From Ramlibacter henchirensis (GTDB taxonomy: Bacteria > Pseudomonadota > Gammaproteobacteria > Burkholderiales > Burkholderiaceae_C), in NCBI RefSeq assembly GCF_004682015.1, contig NZ_SMLM01000001.1, positions 1,674,001 to 1,738,000 of the forward strand: a stretch of 64,000 bases of DNA, given 5' to 3'. A program made the position numbers and the translations under genes. A model generated the notes under the pieces. The model was not told where the DNA came from and searched no databases. It saw only the letters and a list, made by a program, of their open reading frames with translations. Positions 37,080-46,661 of the stretch are shown here, one piece after another. Position 1 is the first letter of the stretch, and every line of letters starts with the position of its first letter.

Positions 37080-37565
37080 CTAAACGGTCTTGACCGCCGC
37101 CAGGCGCCGCATCAACTGCTGCACCAGGTCGGTCTGCATGTCGCGGTAGAGCAACGACTCCTCGGCCTCCTTGGCCAGCACGGCGGATTCGCTGAAGCTG
37201 ATGTCGCGCTGCTGCACCAGCTCGGTCTCGGGGATCAGCTCGCGCCCCTGCGGCGTGCGCAGGCGGAACCGGATGATCGAGCGCAGCTGGAACTCCCGCA
37301 CCTGGCCGCTCGCGTTGAGGCCCACCACCACTTTTTCGCGCTGCTCGTTCAGCAGGTCCAGCACGACCTGCGCCTGCTCGGGCGGGGCCTGGCGAGGCGT
37401 CACCTGCACGGCGCCGGCCGAACCGATGGTGCGGCGCAGCTCGTTCGCCAGCGGACCGGCGGCGGGGATGGCGATGCTGCGGAAGGCGAAGTCGGGCGGC
37501 TTGCGCAGCTCGAAGCCGCATCCCGCTAGCGCGGCGCAGCCGGCCAGGAACAGGCGGCGTTCCAT
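37080..37565 (-). CDS. lptE: LPS assembly lipoprotein
   Basis: This 161-residue lipoprotein plugs the LptD barrel in the outer membrane and aids LPS insertion. A short signal peptide ends at ALAGC (lipidated Cys16), followed by GFELRKPPDFAFRSIAI, the standard LptE start. Its ATG overlaps the leuS stop as ATGA, and the leuS-lptE pairing is conserved in proteobacteria. The usual next gene holA is displaced by rocD. Confidence 0.92.
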   Translation of the reverse strand: MERRLFLAGCAALAGCGFELRKPPDFAFRSIAIPAAGPLANELRRTIGSAGAVQVTPRQAPPEQAQVVLDLLNEQREKVVVGLNASGQVREFQLRSIIRFRLRTPQGRELIPETELVQQRDISFSESAVLAKEAEESLLYRDMQTDLVQQLMRRLAAVKTV

Positions 37566-40210
37566 CACACGACCACGTTGACGAGCCGGCCCGGCACGAC
37601 GATCACCTTCCTGGGCGTGGCACCCCCGCCGAACTTGGCGAAGGCCTCGCTGGCGACCGCCAGCCGCTCGATCTCCTCCTTGCTCGCGCCCGCCGGCACG
37701 GACACCGAGCCGCGGTGCTTGCCATTGACCTGCAGCACCAGTTCGACCTCTTCCTGCACCAGCGCGCCGTCGTCCACCTTGGGCCAGGGCGCGTCGAGCA
37801 GCTCGCCGTGCGAGCCGATGTAGTCCAGCTCTTCCCACAGCGCATGGGTGACGTGCGGCGTGACCGGATAGAGCACCCGCAGCAGGATGCCGAAGCCTTC
37901 GGCCACCGCGGTGTCGGCGCCCTGCTCGCCCGCGCCCTTGAAGTCTTCGAGCGCGTTCAGGATCTTCATCGCGCCCGACACGACGGTGTTGTATTGCATG
38001 CGGACGTAGTCGTAGTCCACCTGCTTGAGCACCGTGTGCACCTCGCGTCGCAGCGCCTTCGTCTGCTTGCCGAAGTGGCCGGCGGCGCCCAGGCGTTGCA
38101 CGTAGCCCGCCACCGAAGCAGCGCCCGCGAGGCGATGACCGCATTGCCACACACGGCGAAGGAAGCGGTAGCTGCCTTCGAGCGCGGCATCGTTCCACTC
38201 CAGCGTCGCCTCCGGCGGCGCCGTGAACATGGTGTACAGCCGCGCCGTGTCGGCGCCGTACTTCTCGATCAGGTCCTGCGGGTCGACGCCGTTGTTCTTG
38301 GACTTGGACATCGTCGTCCAGCCCTCGTACACGACCGGCTTGCCGTCGGCCTTGGCGGTGGCGGAGACCACGCGCGCGTGCTCGTCGCGCACGATGTCCA
38401 GGTCGTGCGCCCAGTAGTACTGCCGGCCCGCCTTGTCGCCGGTGCGCGAGAAGGCCTCGTTGAGCACCATGCCCTGCGTGAGCAGGCGGGTGAAGGGCTC
38501 GTCGATCTTCACCAGCCCCAGGTCGCGCATCACCTTGGTCCAGAAGCGCGCGTACAGCAGGTGCAGGATGGCGTGCTCGATGCCGCCGATGTACTGGTCC
38601 ATCGGCATCCAGTACTGCGTGCCCTCGCCCACCATGGCGCGGTCGTTCTTCGGGTCGCAGTAGCGCATGAAGTACCAGGACGAATCCACGAAGGTGTCCA
38701 TGGTGTCGGTCTCGCGCCGCGCGGGCTTGCCGCACACCGGGCAGCTGCAGGCAAGGAAGTCCTCGCGCTTGTTCAGCGGGTTGCCGCTGCCGTCGGGCAC
38801 GCAGTCCTGCGGCAGCACCACCGGCAAATCCTTCTCCGGCACGGGCACGGCGCCGTGCTGCTCGCAGTGGATGATCGGGATCGGCGTGCCCCAGTAACGC
38901 TGGCGGCTGATGCCCCAGTCGCGCAGGCGCCAGGTCACCTTCTTCTCGCCCAGGCCCTTCTGCTCCAGCGCATGGGCCACGGCATCGACGGCCTGCTGGT
39001 AGTTGTACCCGCTGAAGTTGTCGGAGTTGATGGTGATGCCGCGTTCCTTGTCGGCGTACCACTCCTGCCAGCGGTGGTAGTCGTAGGTCTCGCCGTCGAC
39101 GTGCACCACCTCCAGGATGGGCAGGTTGTACTTGAGCGCGAACGCGAAGTCGCGCTCGTCATGGCCCGGCACGCCCATCACGGCGCCGTCGCCGTAGCCC
39201 ATGAGGACATAGTTGCCCACCCAGAGGTCGATCGGCTCGCCGGTGAGTGGATGGAACACCGCCAGCCCGGTGGGCAGGCCTTCCTTCTCGCGCAGCGCGA
39301 GCTCCGCTTCCGTGGTGCCGCCCCTCTTGCATTCCTCGATGAAGGCGGCGAGTTTCGGGTTGCTGCGCGCCGCGTGCGTGGCCAGCGGATGTTCCGGCGC
39401 GACGGCGCAGAACGTGACACCCATGATGGTGTCGGCGCGCGTGGTGAAGACGTACATGCGGCCGTCGCCGATCAGCCGGCCCTCGGCGTCGCGGATGTCG
39501 TGCGTGAACGCGAAGCGCACGCCCTCGCTCTTGCCGATCCAGTTCTCCTGCATCAGCTTGACGCGCTCCGGCCAGCCCGGGAGCTTGTGCTGCACGTGGT
39601 CCAGCAGCTCGCCCGCGTAGTCGGTGATCTTGAGGTAGTAGCCCGGGATCTCGCGCTTTTCCACCACCGCGCCGGTGCGCCAGCCCTTGCCGTCGATCAC
39701 CTGCTCGTTGGCCAGCACCGTCTGATCGACCGGGTCCCAGTTGACGACCTGGGTCTTGCGGTAGGCGATGCCCTTTTCCAGCATCTTGAGGAACAGCCAC
39801 TGGTTCCACTTGTAGTAATCGGGATCGCAGGTGGCGACCTCGCGGGACCAGTCGATGGCCAGGCCCATCGCCTGCATCTGGCCCTTCATGTACGCGATGT
39901 TCTCGTACGTCCACTTCGCCGGCGGCACGCCGTTCTTCAGCGCCGCGTTCTCCGCCGGCAGGCCGAAGGCGTCCCAGCCCATGGGCATCAGCACGTTGTA
40001 GCCGTTCATGCGCAGGTAGCGCGTCAACATGTCGTTGATCGTGTAGTTGCGCACGTGGCCCATGTGCAGCTTGCCGCTGGGGTAGGGCAGCATGGAGCAG
40101 GCGTAGAACTTCTTCCTGCGCGCATCCTCGACCACGCGGTAGGCGTCGCGCGCGGTCCAGTGCGCCTGCGCGTCCCGCTCGACCTCGAGGTGGTTGTACT
40201 TTTCTTGCAT
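37565..40210 (-). CDS. leuS: leucyl-tRNA synthetase
   Basis: This 881-residue class I synthetase charges tRNA-Leu and edits mischarged products. HIGH is in [16 protein letters not shown], an editing domain (about 220-420) is inserted, and the class I loop is [12 protein letters not shown], where the first Lys of KMSKS is Thr; the second Lys is kept. The zinc-binding-type cysteines CSCPVCGK are present. Its stop overlaps lptE. exbB, exbD and leuS are arranged as usual. Confidence 0.95.
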   Translation of the reverse strand: MQEKYNHLEVERDAQAHWTARDAYRVVEDARRKKFYACSMLPYPSGKLHMGHVRNYTINDMLTRYLRMNGYNVLMPMGWDAFGLPAENAALKNGVPPAKWTYENIAYMKGQMQAMGLAIDWSREVATCDPDYYKWNQWLFLKMLEKGIAYRKTQVVNWDPVDQTVLANEQVIDGKGWRTGAVVEKREIPGYYLKITDYAGELLDHVQHKLPGWPERVKLMQENWIGKSEGVRFAFTHDIRDAEGRLIGDGRMYVFTTRADTIMGVTFCAVAPEHPLATHAARSNPKLAAFIEECKRGGTTEAELALREKEGLPTGLAVFHPLTGEPIDLWVGNYVLMGYGDGAVMGVPGHDERDFAFALKYNLPILEVVHVDGETYDYHRWQEWYADKERGITINSDNFSGYNYQQAVDAVAHALEQKGLGEKKVTWRLRDWGISRQRYWGTPIPIIHCEQHGAVPVPEKDLPVVLPQDCVPDGSGNPLNKREDFLACSCPVCGKPARRETDTMDTFVDSSWYFMRYCDPKNDRAMVGEGTQYWMPMDQYIGGIEHAILHLLYARFWTKVMRDLGLVKIDEPFTRLLTQGMVLNEAFSRTGDKAGRQYYWAHDLDIVRDEHARVVSATAKADGKPVVYEGWTTMSKSKNNGVDPQDLIEKYGADTARLYTMFTAPPEATLEWNDAALEGSYRFLRRVWQCGHRLAGAASVAGYVQRLGAAGHFGKQTKALRREVHTVLKQVDYDYVRMQYNTVVSGAMKILNALEDFKGAGEQGADTAVAEGFGILLRVLYPVTPHVTHALWEELDYIGSHGELLDAPWPKVDDGALVQEEVELVLQVNGKHRGSVSVPAGASKEEIERLAVASEAFAKFGGGATPRKVIVVPGRLVNVVV

Positions 40211-40257
40211 GGCGGAATTCTAGGATGGGCCTGCTGCGAGCCCGGGGCGCAAGGCCT

Positions 40258-40674
40258 TCAGCGCGGGGGCTCGGCGACGAAGCCGATGCGGGACAGGCCC
40301 GCCTTCTGCGCGGCGCCCATGACCTCGATGACCTTGCCGTAGGCGACGGACTGGTCGGCGCGCAGCTGCACCTCGGTCTCGGGGTTCTGCCGGGCCGCCG
40401 CGGCCAGGCCCTGGGCCAGCTGTTCGGGCGTGACGGGCTTGTCGTCCAGGAACAGGCCGCCCTTGCCGTCCATTCCCACGGTCACGAACCTGGGCGCGTC
40501 CTGCGGCTTCGCGCCTTCGGCCTTGGGCAAATCCAGCCGCAGCGAGCTGGCCATCAGCGGCGCGGTGATGATCAGGATGACGACCAGCACCAGCATCACG
40601 TCGACCAGTGGCGTGACGTTGATGTCGCTCATCGGGCGCGGGCCCTCGGTGCGCTCGAGCCGGCCGAAGGCCAT
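40258..40674 (-). CDS. exbD: ExbD/TolR family biopolymer transport protein
   Basis: This 138-residue protein has one N-terminal transmembrane segment with the conserved proton-pathway Asp in NVTPLVDVMLVLVVILI, then a periplasmic ExbD/TolR domain. With ExbB it forms the proton-driven motor that energises TonB or Tol systems. Its ATG shares a base with the exbB stop (TGATG). TonB is not in the window, and the pair could belong to Tol rather than TonB; I use exbD for the family. Confidence 0.9.
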   Translation of the reverse strand: MAFGRLERTEGPRPMSDINVTPLVDVMLVLVVILIITAPLMASSLRLDLPKAEGAKPQDAPRFVTVGMDGKGGLFLDDKPVTPEQLAQGLAAAARQNPETEVQLRADQSVAYGKVIEVMGAAQKAGLSRIGFVAEPPR

Positions 40675-41324
40675 CAGCCCGCCTCCGGATGCTGCGCCAC
40701 CAACTCGCGCAGGTCGCGCGCGAAGCCTTCCAGGTCGGCTTCGATGCGGCCGATGCGGCGGCCGTAGATGTTGTAGCCCAGCACGGCGGGAATGGCGACG
40801 GCCAGGCCGGCGGCGGTCATGATCAGCGCCTCTCCGACGGGACCTGCGACGCGGTCGATGCTGATCTGGCCGGCAGCCGCGATGCCCGTGAGCGCGTGGT
40901 AGATGCCCCAGACGGTGCCCAGCAGGCCGACGAAGGGCGCCGTCGAACCCACCGTGGCCAGCAGCACCTGGCCGAACTGCAATTTGTCGAGCACCGCATG
41001 CAAGGCGTCGCGCAGCACGCGCGTGAGCTGCTGGGCGCGATCGCCCGCGGCGGCCAGCGAGCCTGCGGGCTGCGCGCGGGTGGCCGCGATCAGCGGCACC
41101 ACCAGCTGCTCGCGGTCGAAGCCGGACACGCGGTGCTGCGCCTCAGCCAGCGACGGGGATTGCCAGAACGCGGCCGTGGCCCGCGCGACGTCCGACGATG
41201 CGCGGCGCAGCAGCCAGCCCTTCCAGAGGATCACGACCCAGCTGGCCACGGACATCACGAGCAGCAGCAGCGCGACCGCGCGGCCGATCGCGTCGGCCTG
41301 GCTGAACAGCTGCGGAATGTCCAT
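40674..41324 (-). CDS. exbB: ExbB/TolQ family proton channel protein
   Basis: This 216-residue inner-membrane protein has the MotA/TolQ/ExbB channel domain: three transmembrane segments, with LLATVGSTAPFVGLLGTVWGIYHAL and GPVGEALIMTAAGLAVAIPAVLGYN as the conserved stretch. It forms the pentamer around ExbD. It follows dapB at 43 bases and is translationally coupled to exbD. Confidence 0.91.
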   Translation of the reverse strand: MDIPQLFSQADAIGRAVALLLLVMSVASWVVILWKGWLLRRASSDVARATAAFWQSPSLAEAQHRVSGFDREQLVVPLIAATRAQPAGSLAAAGDRAQQLTRVLRDALHAVLDKLQFGQVLLATVGSTAPFVGLLGTVWGIYHALTGIAAAGQISIDRVAGPVGEALIMTAAGLAVAIPAVLGYNIYGRRIGRIEADLEGFARDLRELVAQHPEAG

Positions 41325-41367
41325 CGTCGCCCTCTCCCCTCATGCGCGCCGGGCGCGCTGGCTCGCC

Positions 41368-42195
41368 TTAATTGAGGCCCAGCACGTCGAACATGTCGAA
41401 CAGGCCGCTGCGCTTGCCCGCGAGGAAGCGGACGGCCCGCAGGCTTCCCTGCGCGTAAGTGGCGCGGCTGGCCGACTTGTGCGTGATCTCGATGCGTTCG
41501 CCGGTGCCCGCGAACAGCACCGTGTGGTCGCCCACGATGTCGCCACCGCGGATGGTGGAAAAGCCGATGGTGGAAGGATCGCGCTCGCCGGTGACGCCCT
41601 CTCGCGCGTACACCGCGCACGACTTCAGGTCGCGGCCGAGCGCCTCGGCGATCACCTCGCCCATCTTCAATGCGGTGCCGGAGGGCGCGTCCACCTTGTG
41701 GCGGTGGTGCGCTTCGATGATCTCGATGTCGTAGCCGGTGGCCAGCGCGCGGGCCGCCATGTCCAGCAGCTTGAGCGTGACGTTGACGCCGACGCTCATG
41801 TTGGGCGCCATGACGATGGCGATGTCCCGCGCGATCTCGGCGATCTGCGTCTTCTGGTCGGCCGAGAAACCGGTGGTGCCGATCACCGCGTTGACGCCGA
41901 GTTCGCGGCACGCCGCGAGGTGGGTCATCGTGCCCTCGGGGCGGGTGAAGTCGATCAGCACCTTGGCCCGCGCGAGGCCGGCGCGCACGTCGGCCACGAC
42001 AGGCACGCCGCTGGCGACACCGAGGAATGCAGCCGCGTCGTTCCCGATCGCCGGGCTCGAAGCCAGGTCCATCGCACCCGCGAGCTGGCAGTCGCCCGAG
42101 GAGCGGATCGCCTCGATCAGCATCTGGCCCATTCGGCCGGTGGCGCCGGCGACGGCGACCTGGTGCCGGGCAGCGCCCGCGGAAGTGGAAGCCAT
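41368..42195 (-). CDS. dapB: 4-hydroxy-tetrahydrodipicolinate reductase
   Basis: This 275-residue NAD(P)H enzyme works in lysine and meso-diaminopimelate synthesis, the latter for peptidoglycan. The Rossmann motif is [14 protein letters not shown], the signature with the catalytic His pair is [19 protein letters not shown], and FAPNMSVG-like [10 protein letters not shown] is present. I start at the ATG at 42195. It is five bases from bamE, so the two are surely one transcript. Confidence 0.95.
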   Translation of the reverse strand: MASTSAGAARHQVAVAGATGRMGQMLIEAIRSSGDCQLAGAMDLASSPAIGNDAAAFLGVASGVPVVADVRAGLARAKVLIDFTRPEGTMTHLAACRELGVNAVIGTTGFSADQKTQIAEIARDIAIVMAPNMSVGVNVTLKLLDMAARALATGYDIEIIEAHHRHKVDAPSGTALKMGEVIAEALGRDLKSCAVYAREGVTGERDPSTIGFSTIRGGDIVGDHTVLFAGTGERIEITHKSASRATYAQGSLRAVRFLAGKRSGLFDMFDVLGLN

Positions 42196-42200
42196 GCGGA

Positions 42201-42767
42201 TCAACGCGCGGGCGTTTCGAGCGGCGGGTAGGAAGTGGCCGGCGGCGGCGCCGCGGAACCGGAGGTCGTGGGCGCTTGCGGCGAAGCAGCCGGGCGCGTG
42301 GCCGCGGTGGCGCGCTGCAACTGCTCCTCGCTCGCCTGCAGCGCGGGCTGGCGCACCTCGCGCGGCTTGGAGCCGATGGCGGCGACGAACTCGGACTCGG
42401 ACGGCATGGTGTCGCCCTCGAAGCGCTGCAGTGCCTCGCCGCTGAAGAACACCGTCAATCGGCGGGGCTGTTCCTGCACGCCGTCGCGCTTGAGCGTGAA
42501 CACGTAGTCCCAGCGGTCGTCGTGGAACAGGCTGGTGACCAGCGGCGTGCCCAGCAGGTCGCGCACCTGCTGGCGCGACATGCCCGGCTTGAGCTGCTCG
42601 ACCTGCTCGCGAGACACGAAGTTGCCCTGCACCACCTCGACCTTGTACGGCGTGACGGCGCTTGCGATGCGGCGGCTGACGCCGTCCATGCTGCCGCAGC
42701 CGGCCGCGGCCGCGCACAGCGCGAGCACGATGCTCGTTCGCAGCAGGCGGGGGGACGTGGAGGGCAT
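42201..42767 (-). CDS. bamE: outer membrane protein assembly factor (lipoprotein)
   Basis: This 188-residue lipoprotein is the BamE/SmpA subunit of the beta-barrel assembly machine. The signal peptide ends at [11 protein letters not shown] (lipobox Cys), followed by [37 protein letters not shown], the family core. The C-terminal 50 residues are Ala/Pro/Thr-rich and extended beyond the E. coli form. It is divergent from fur, the arrangement common in proteobacteria, and is followed by dapB. Confidence 0.93.
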   Translation of the reverse strand: MPSTSPRLLRTSIVLALCAAAAGCGSMDGVSRRIASAVTPYKVEVVQGNFVSREQVEQLKPGMSRQQVRDLLGTPLVTSLFHDDRWDYVFTLKRDGVQEQPRRLTVFFSGEALQRFEGDTMPSESEFVAAIGSKPREVRQPALQASEEQLQRATAATRPAASPQAPTTSGSAAPPPATSYPPLETPAR

Positions 42768-42838
42768 CTTCGAGGCAGGCGATATGATCGCGAAGATTGT
42801 AGCGGCAGCCCTTCGGTGGCCTTCTCCGCGAGACCCTC

Positions 42839-43279
42839 ATGTCGAACGTCGACGAACTGAAGAACACCGGCCTGAAGGCGACCCTGCCGCGGCTGAAGAT
42901 CCTGGACGTGTTCCAGAAAGGATCGCAGCGCCACATGACGGCCGAGGACGTCTTCCGTGTCCTGCTGGAAGAGCGCTCCGACATCGGCCTGGCCACCGTC
43001 TACCGTGTGCTCACCCAGTTCGAGCAGGCCGGCATCCTGACGCGCAGCCACTTCGAAAGCGGCAAGGCCGTGTACGAACTGAACGAGGGAACGCACCACG
43101 ACCACATGGTATGCCTCGACTGTGGCCGCGTCGAGGAGTTCTACGACGCCGAGATCGAGAAGCGCCAGCACGCGGTGGCCAAGGCCAAGGGGTTCGCGAT
43201 CGCGGACCATGCGCTGTCGCTCTACGCGCACTGCACCAAGGAAGCGTGCCCGCACCGGCCGAAACGGGGCCATCCCTAG
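42839..43279 (+). CDS. fur: ferric uptake regulator
   Basis: This 146-residue metal-dependent repressor has an N-terminal winged helix ([20 protein letters not shown]) and a C-terminal dimerisation and metal-binding domain with [17 protein letters not shown] (CxxC). The late ending has [11 protein letters not shown]. Length fits Fur rather than Zur. It controls iron genes with Fe2+. It is divergent from bamE with 71 bases between. I saw no clear Fur box in that gap. Confidence 0.93.
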   Translation: MSNVDELKNTGLKATLPRLKILDVFQKGSQRHMTAEDVFRVLLEERSDIGLATVYRVLTQFEQAGILTRSHFESGKAVYELNEGTHHDHMVCLDCGRVEEFYDAEIEKRQHAVAKAKGFAIADHALSLYAHCTKEACPHRPKRGHP

Positions 43280-43287
43280 CCCCCTCT

Positions 43288-43306
43288 GCTGAAGCGAAGC
43301 TTCAGC
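43288..43306. terminator. hairpin between convergent fur and hprK
   Basis: GCTGAAGC-GAA-GCTTCAGC is a perfect 8-bp stem between the ends of fur and hprK; the hprK stop lies in one arm. It could end transcription in either direction, but neither side carries a long T run. Confidence 0.45.
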
Positions 43307-44252
43307 CGCCCTTCTCCATCGCGCGGCGGTGCCGCTCGACGAACTCCTGGTAGGTGTCAACGCCGCGCAGCTGAAGGATGGTGTTGCGCACCGCCGCTTC
43401 CACCAGCACGGCGATGTTGCGGCCAGCCACGACGGGAATCACCGCCTTGCGCACGGGCACGCCCAGCACGTCCTGCACCAGCGGCTCGTAGGGCAGGCGC
43501 TCGTACTCGCGCTCCATCGTGTCGCGGCGCACCAGGTGCACGATGAGCCGCAGCCTCATCTTCCGCCGCACCGCCGTCTCGCCGAAGATCGCGCGGATGT
43601 CCAGCAGGCCGATGCCGCGCACCTCCAGCAGGTTCTGCAGCAGCTCGGGGCAGCGGCCCTCGATCGTGGTCTGGTTCACGCGGTACAGGTCGACCGCGTC
43701 GTCCGCCACCAGGCCGTTGCCGCGCGTGATGAGTTCCAGGCCCAGTTCGCTCTTGCCCAGCCCGCTTTCTCCGGTGATGAGCACGCCCAGGCCGAGGATG
43801 TCCATGAACACGCCGTGCATCGAGGTGCGCTCGGCGAAGTGCTTGGACAGGTAGGCCCGCATCACGTCGATGACGAAGGCCGAAGGCTCGCCCGTGGCGA
43901 ACATCGGGATCTGCGCGCGCTCGCACATGGACAGCAGCGCGTCGGGCGCGGTCTGCCCGTCGGTGAGCACCAGCACCGGCGGCTCCAGCGTCACGATGCG
44001 CGCGATGCGCCGCGCGCAGTCGTCGGCGGTGGCGTTGGTGAGGTAGGCGATTTCGCGCTCACCCAGGATCTGGACGCGGTACGGGTGGATGTAGTTGAGG
44101 TAACCCACCAGGTCCGCGCCCGAACGGGCGGCGCGCACCGCGACCTCGTCGAAGCGGCGCTCGGAAGCGCCCAGCCCGGCGACCCACTCCCATTTCAGCT
44201 TCGCGCGGTGGTCCTCGAACAGGACGTCGGCGCTGACGACGGTGGGCTTCAC
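43302..44252 (-). CDS. hprK: HPr kinase/phosphorylase
   Basis: This 316-residue bifunctional enzyme phosphorylates and dephosphorylates HPr on a serine. Walker A is [14 protein letters not shown], the HPrK signature region contains [31 protein letters not shown] and [10 protein letters not shown]. In proteobacteria with an incomplete PTS it serves regulation of nitrogen and carbon use, not sugar uptake. It follows ptsN at six bases, forming a two-gene unit, and converges on fur. Confidence 0.94.
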   Translation of the reverse strand: MKPTVVSADVLFEDHRAKLKWEWVAGLGASERRFDEVAVRAARSGADLVGYLNYIHPYRVQILGEREIAYLTNATADDCARRIARIVTLEPPVLVLTDGQTAPDALLSMCERAQIPMFATGEPSAFVIDVMRAYLSKHFAERTSMHGVFMDILGLGVLITGESGLGKSELGLELITRGNGLVADDAVDLYRVNQTTIEGRCPELLQNLLEVRGIGLLDIRAIFGETAVRRKMRLRLIVHLVRRDTMEREYERLPYEPLVQDVLGVPVRKAVIPVVAGRNIAVLVEAAVRNTILQLRGVDTYQEFVERHRRAMEKGG

Positions 44253-44258
44253 GCGCGG

Positions 44259-44726
44259 CTAGGCCGGCTGGGCGGACTGCCAGGTGGCGATCAGCCGGTG
44301 CAGCTCGGCCGCGTCGGTGCTGGCCTTGATCTTCTCGCGCAGCGGCGCGTCCGACAGCAGCTCGGCGATTTCCGAGAGGATCTCCAGGTGCTTCTGGGTC
44401 GCCGCCTCGGGCACCAGCAGGAAGATCAGCAGGTTGACTGGCTGCTCGTCCGGCGCGTCGAAGCCGATCGGGTTGGCCAGCTGGAACAGCGCCGCCATGG
44501 GCGCCTTCAGGCCTTTGATGCGACCGTGCGGGATGGCCACGCCATGGCCGAGACCGGTGGAGCCCAGCCTTTCGCGGGCAAACAGGCTGTCGGTGATCAG
44601 CGCGCGCGACAGGCCGTGCAGGTTCTCGAACAGCAGGCCGGCCTCTTCGAACGCGCGCTTCTTGCTGGTGGCGTCGACGCCCACGAGGACCTGGGCGGCG
44701 GGCAGGATGGCAGCGAGGCGGTTCAT
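44259..44726 (-). CDS. ptsN: PTS IIA-like nitrogen regulatory protein
   Basis: This 155-residue single EIIA domain (EIIA-Ntr) takes phosphate from PTS-Ntr and regulates nitrogen, potassium and stress functions. The active His is in GLGHGVAIPHGRI, with KRAFEEAGLLFENLHG and LSEIAELLSD typical. I start at the ATG at 44726; the longer ORF is not family-like. It is coupled to hprK. In many proteobacteria rpoN and hpf precede ptsN; here hpf does but rpoN is 29 kb away. Confidence 0.92.
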   Translation of the reverse strand: MNRLAAILPAAQVLVGVDATSKKRAFEEAGLLFENLHGLSRALITDSLFARERLGSTGLGHGVAIPHGRIKGLKAPMAALFQLANPIGFDAPDEQPVNLLIFLLVPEAATQKHLEILSEIAELLSDAPLREKIKASTDAAELHRLIATWQSAQPA

Positions 44727-44816
44727 GGTCGGGGATGGGCGATTATGCACCTCACCTTCCGGCTCAACGGGGTGCCGCAGCGGCACGTTTGGCACCCCTG
44801 AAGCGCGCCAGCAACA

Positions 44817-44834
44817 AGGGCCCCGAAGGGCCCT
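44817..44834 (-). terminator. hairpin terminator after hpf
   Basis: Read on the minus strand, AGGGCCC-TTCG-GGGCCCT is a perfect 7-bp stem with a UUCG tetraloop, followed by TGTTGCT. It lies 21 bases after the hpf stop and would separate hpf from ptsN. The T run is weak. Confidence 0.6.
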
Positions 44835-44855
44835 GGTGCGCAGACAGCCGCGTCT

Positions 44856-45185
44856 TTACATGATCCGCTTGGGCGCCGGGTGGTGGTGGTCCTGCAGGCG
44901 CGTCTTGTGGCGGCCGACCTGGCGGTCGAGCTTGTCCACCAGCTCATCGAGCGCGGCGTACAGGTCTTCGTGAGAACTCTCCGCGAACATGTCGTTGCCC
45001 TTGACGTGGATGCGGCATTCGGCTCGCTGCCTTCGTTCCGGCTCCTTCTGCTTCTCAACCGTGAGGAGAACCTTGATGTCCACCACCTGGTCGAAGTGGC
45101 GGGTGATCCGATCGAGCTTGGTCGTCACATAGCTTCTCAGTGCGGGGGTGACTGCGAGGTGGTGACCGCTGATCGTCAAATTCAT
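44856..45185 (-). CDS. hpf: ribosome hibernation promoting factor
   Basis: This 109-residue protein is the short HPF/YfiA type: [48 protein letters not shown]. It binds the 30S decoding centre in stationary phase and promotes 100S dimers. It lacks the C-terminal extension of long HPF. AGGAGG precedes the ATG; a promoter at 45268-45296 and a terminator at 44817 make it a separate unit from ptsN. Confidence 0.92.
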   Translation of the reverse strand: MNLTISGHHLAVTPALRSYVTTKLDRITRHFDQVVDIKVLLTVEKQKEPERRQRAECRIHVKGNDMFAESSHEDLYAALDELVDKLDRQVGRHKTRLQDHHHPAPKRIM

Positions 45186-45267
45186 GTAGAGCCTCCTGGG
45201 TGCACTCGGTTGAAGGTCCCGGCGGAGAACCCGCCGGGCGAGAGAAAGGTTGAACTGCCTGCGGACC

Positions 45268-45296
45268 ACTATGCCGCGCGCCTCATTCGATTGCAA
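45268..45296 (-). promoter_or_regulatory. candidate sigma-70 promoter for hpf
   Basis: On the minus strand TTGCAA (45291-45296) and CATAGT (45268-45273) are separated by exactly 17 bases. Transcription would begin about 75 bases before the hpf ATG. No -24/-12 sigma-54 site was evident. Confidence 0.5.
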
Positions 45297-45362
45297 TCGC
45301 CGCCGCAGCGGCGCACACAAATTAAAACCCTCGCGCGAGGACGGACGCGCTGCAACGCGCGC

Positions 45363-45394
45363 GCACAAAAGCAAAGCGGCCCACGAGGGGCCGC
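45363..45394 (-). terminator. hairpin terminator downstream of the small ORF at 45435-45611
   Basis: AAGCGGCCC and GGGCCGCTT form a perfect 9-bp stem around ACGAG. On the minus strand it is followed by TGCTTTTG, a modest T run. It ends transcription coming from the small-ORF region before the hpf promoter, which supports that region being transcribed on the minus strand. Confidence 0.6.
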
Positions 45395-45434
45395 TTGCGC
45401 GAGGTCGGCTTGCGCGGGTTCGCGCATCGGGTTT

Positions 45435-45611
45435 TCAGTGCAGGCGCCAGGCCGGACGCTTCATGTACTGCGACCAGTCGGCGGCGGCACGCATGCGCGG
45501 ATGCGATGCCGCGCCCGGGCGCTCCAGGTTCGCGTGTTCGACTCGATCGCCCTGGGGCTTGTCGCGCGGCGTGTCGGAAATCTTGTTGGGGTTCTTCGAT
45601 TCGGTCAGCAT
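45435..45611 (-). CDS. small hydrophilic protein (58 aa), unrecognised
   Basis: This ORF encodes 58 residues, starting MLTESKNPNKISDTPRDKPQ and ending SQYMKRPAWRLH. It is charged, without a membrane segment. A weak GAGAG precedes the ATG by about eight bases. A hairpin terminator on the same strand lies 40 bases downstream. I do not recognise the family; the terminator and codon use like the neighbours make it plausible. Confidence 0.5.
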   Translation of the reverse strand: MLTESKNPNKISDTPRDKPQGDRVEHANLERPGAASHPRMRAAADWSQYMKRPAWRLH

Positions 45612-45641
45612 GTGTGGGCTCTCGGTGGGGGGATGCGGCCT

Positions 45642-45833
45642 TCAGCTGCCGCTGTCATTGCGATGGGTCTTCACGTCTTTCTGCTGGTCGGCAGGACGGC
45701 GTGCGTGCGGGCTCAGAAATGGCCAGGCGTGTCCCGAGCGGCCGCGGCGCGAATCCTGCGCAGCGGGCTTCTCGGCGGCGCCTGTCCGCCACCTGGTACG
45801 GCTCGCATTCGGGTCGTTCGCAAGCTGGATCAT
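45642..45833 (-). CDS. possible small protein (63 aa), unrecognised
   Basis: This ORF of 63 residues (MIQLANDPNASRTRWRTGAA onward) is Arg/Ala-rich and polar. AAGGAG lies nine bases before the ATG, a good site. It precedes the other small ORF on the same strand by 30 bases, so they could be co-transcribed. The rest of the 828-base stretch (45186-46013) shows no further supported gene; a long plus-strand ORF there is judged non-coding. Confidence 0.35.
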   Translation of the reverse strand: MIQLANDPNASRTRWRTGAAEKPAAQDSRRGRSGHAWPFLSPHARRPADQQKDVKTHRNDSGS

Positions 45834-46013
45834 TCGTTACTGCTCCTTGGACACCCGGAGAGGAGGCACCGCCCCGAGTGGACAGCCCAATGTAGGGGGC
45901 GGACCTCATCGGGTATGTCGGACAGGTCGGCCCTGCTTTGTAGGAATCCTCCTGCGGCCGAGGCATCTCGGCGGATGTCAGGCCCGGCTCGCGAGCGCCC
46001 GCAGAATGGCCGC

Positions 46014-46622
46014 ATGCCCCATCGGATCCGCGGCACCGGCACACGCGCCACCCGGCTGCCCAAGAGTCAGCGCGTACTACTGCTGGTCGACTTCATCAAC
46101 GCCTTCGACTTCCCGGGTGGCGAAAAGCTGGCCGCCCCGGCGCTGGCCGCGGCCCGCGCCACCGCCGAGCTGAAGCAGCGCCTGCGCGAGGAAGGCGTGA
46201 CGGCGATCTACGCCAACGACAACTTCGGCGTCTGGCAGTCGGATTTCCACAGCCAGGTCGCGGGCTGCCTGGGCCTGCCCGGCGAGCCGGGCGAGATCGC
46301 GCGCGTGCTCTATCCGCAGGCGGACGACCTCACGGTCCTCAAGCCGCGCCACTCCGCGTTCTACGCCTCGCCGCTCGAGTTGCTGCTGGCCGAGATGGAC
46401 ACGAGCGAGCTCGTGATCTGCGGGCTGGCCGCCGACATGTGCGTGCAGCTGACGGCCGCCGACGCCTTCCTGCGCGAGTACCGGGTCTGGGTGCCCTCGG
46501 ACTGCACGGCGGCCGAGACCGAGAAGGCCAAGAAGACCGCGCTCGACTACATGGCCTCGGTGCTCAAGTGCGACGTGCACGCGTCGACCGAGCCGGCGCC
46601 CCAGGCAGCCGCGGCGAAGTAG
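46014..46622 (+). CDS. isochorismatase-fold cysteine hydrolase
   Basis: This 202-residue protein has the cysteine hydrolase/isochorismatase fold: catalytic Asp in VLLLVDFINAFDF, Lys in LKPRHSAFYASPLELLL, and the Cys in VICGLAADMCVQLTA. Family members include nicotinamidases, isochorismatases and amidases; the substrate here is not clear. I start at the ATG at 46014. It stands alone, 39 bases before the patatin gene on the same strand. Confidence 0.85.
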   Translation: MPHRIRGTGTRATRLPKSQRVLLLVDFINAFDFPGGEKLAAPALAAARATAELKQRLREEGVTAIYANDNFGVWQSDFHSQVAGCLGLPGEPGEIARVLYPQADDLTVLKPRHSAFYASPLELLLAEMDTSELVICGLAADMCVQLTAADAFLREYRVWVPSDCTAAETEKAKKTALDYMASVLKCDVHASTEPAPQAAAAK

Positions 46623-46661
46623 CCCCCCGCCCTGCTCTACCATGCGCCGCGAGGAGCGGCG

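Noticed and set aside
37715..40342. An 875-codon open frame on the plus strand
   Set aside because: It is antisense to leuS and has no recognisable motif.
42768..42838. Fur box between bamE and fur
   Set aside because: I looked for the 19-bp GATAATGAT-type palindrome and saw no convincing match.
44769..44798. GGGGTGCC/GGCACCCC repeat resembling a sigma-54 promoter near ptsN
   Set aside because: A GGCAC element is present but no TGC at the -12 distance; it is an inverted repeat of unclear meaning.
44880..46013. Plus-strand continuation of the isochorismatase-fold frame upstream of 46014
   Set aside because: It overlaps hpf on the other strand, lacks family similarity, and the hydrolase fold begins after the ATG at 46014.
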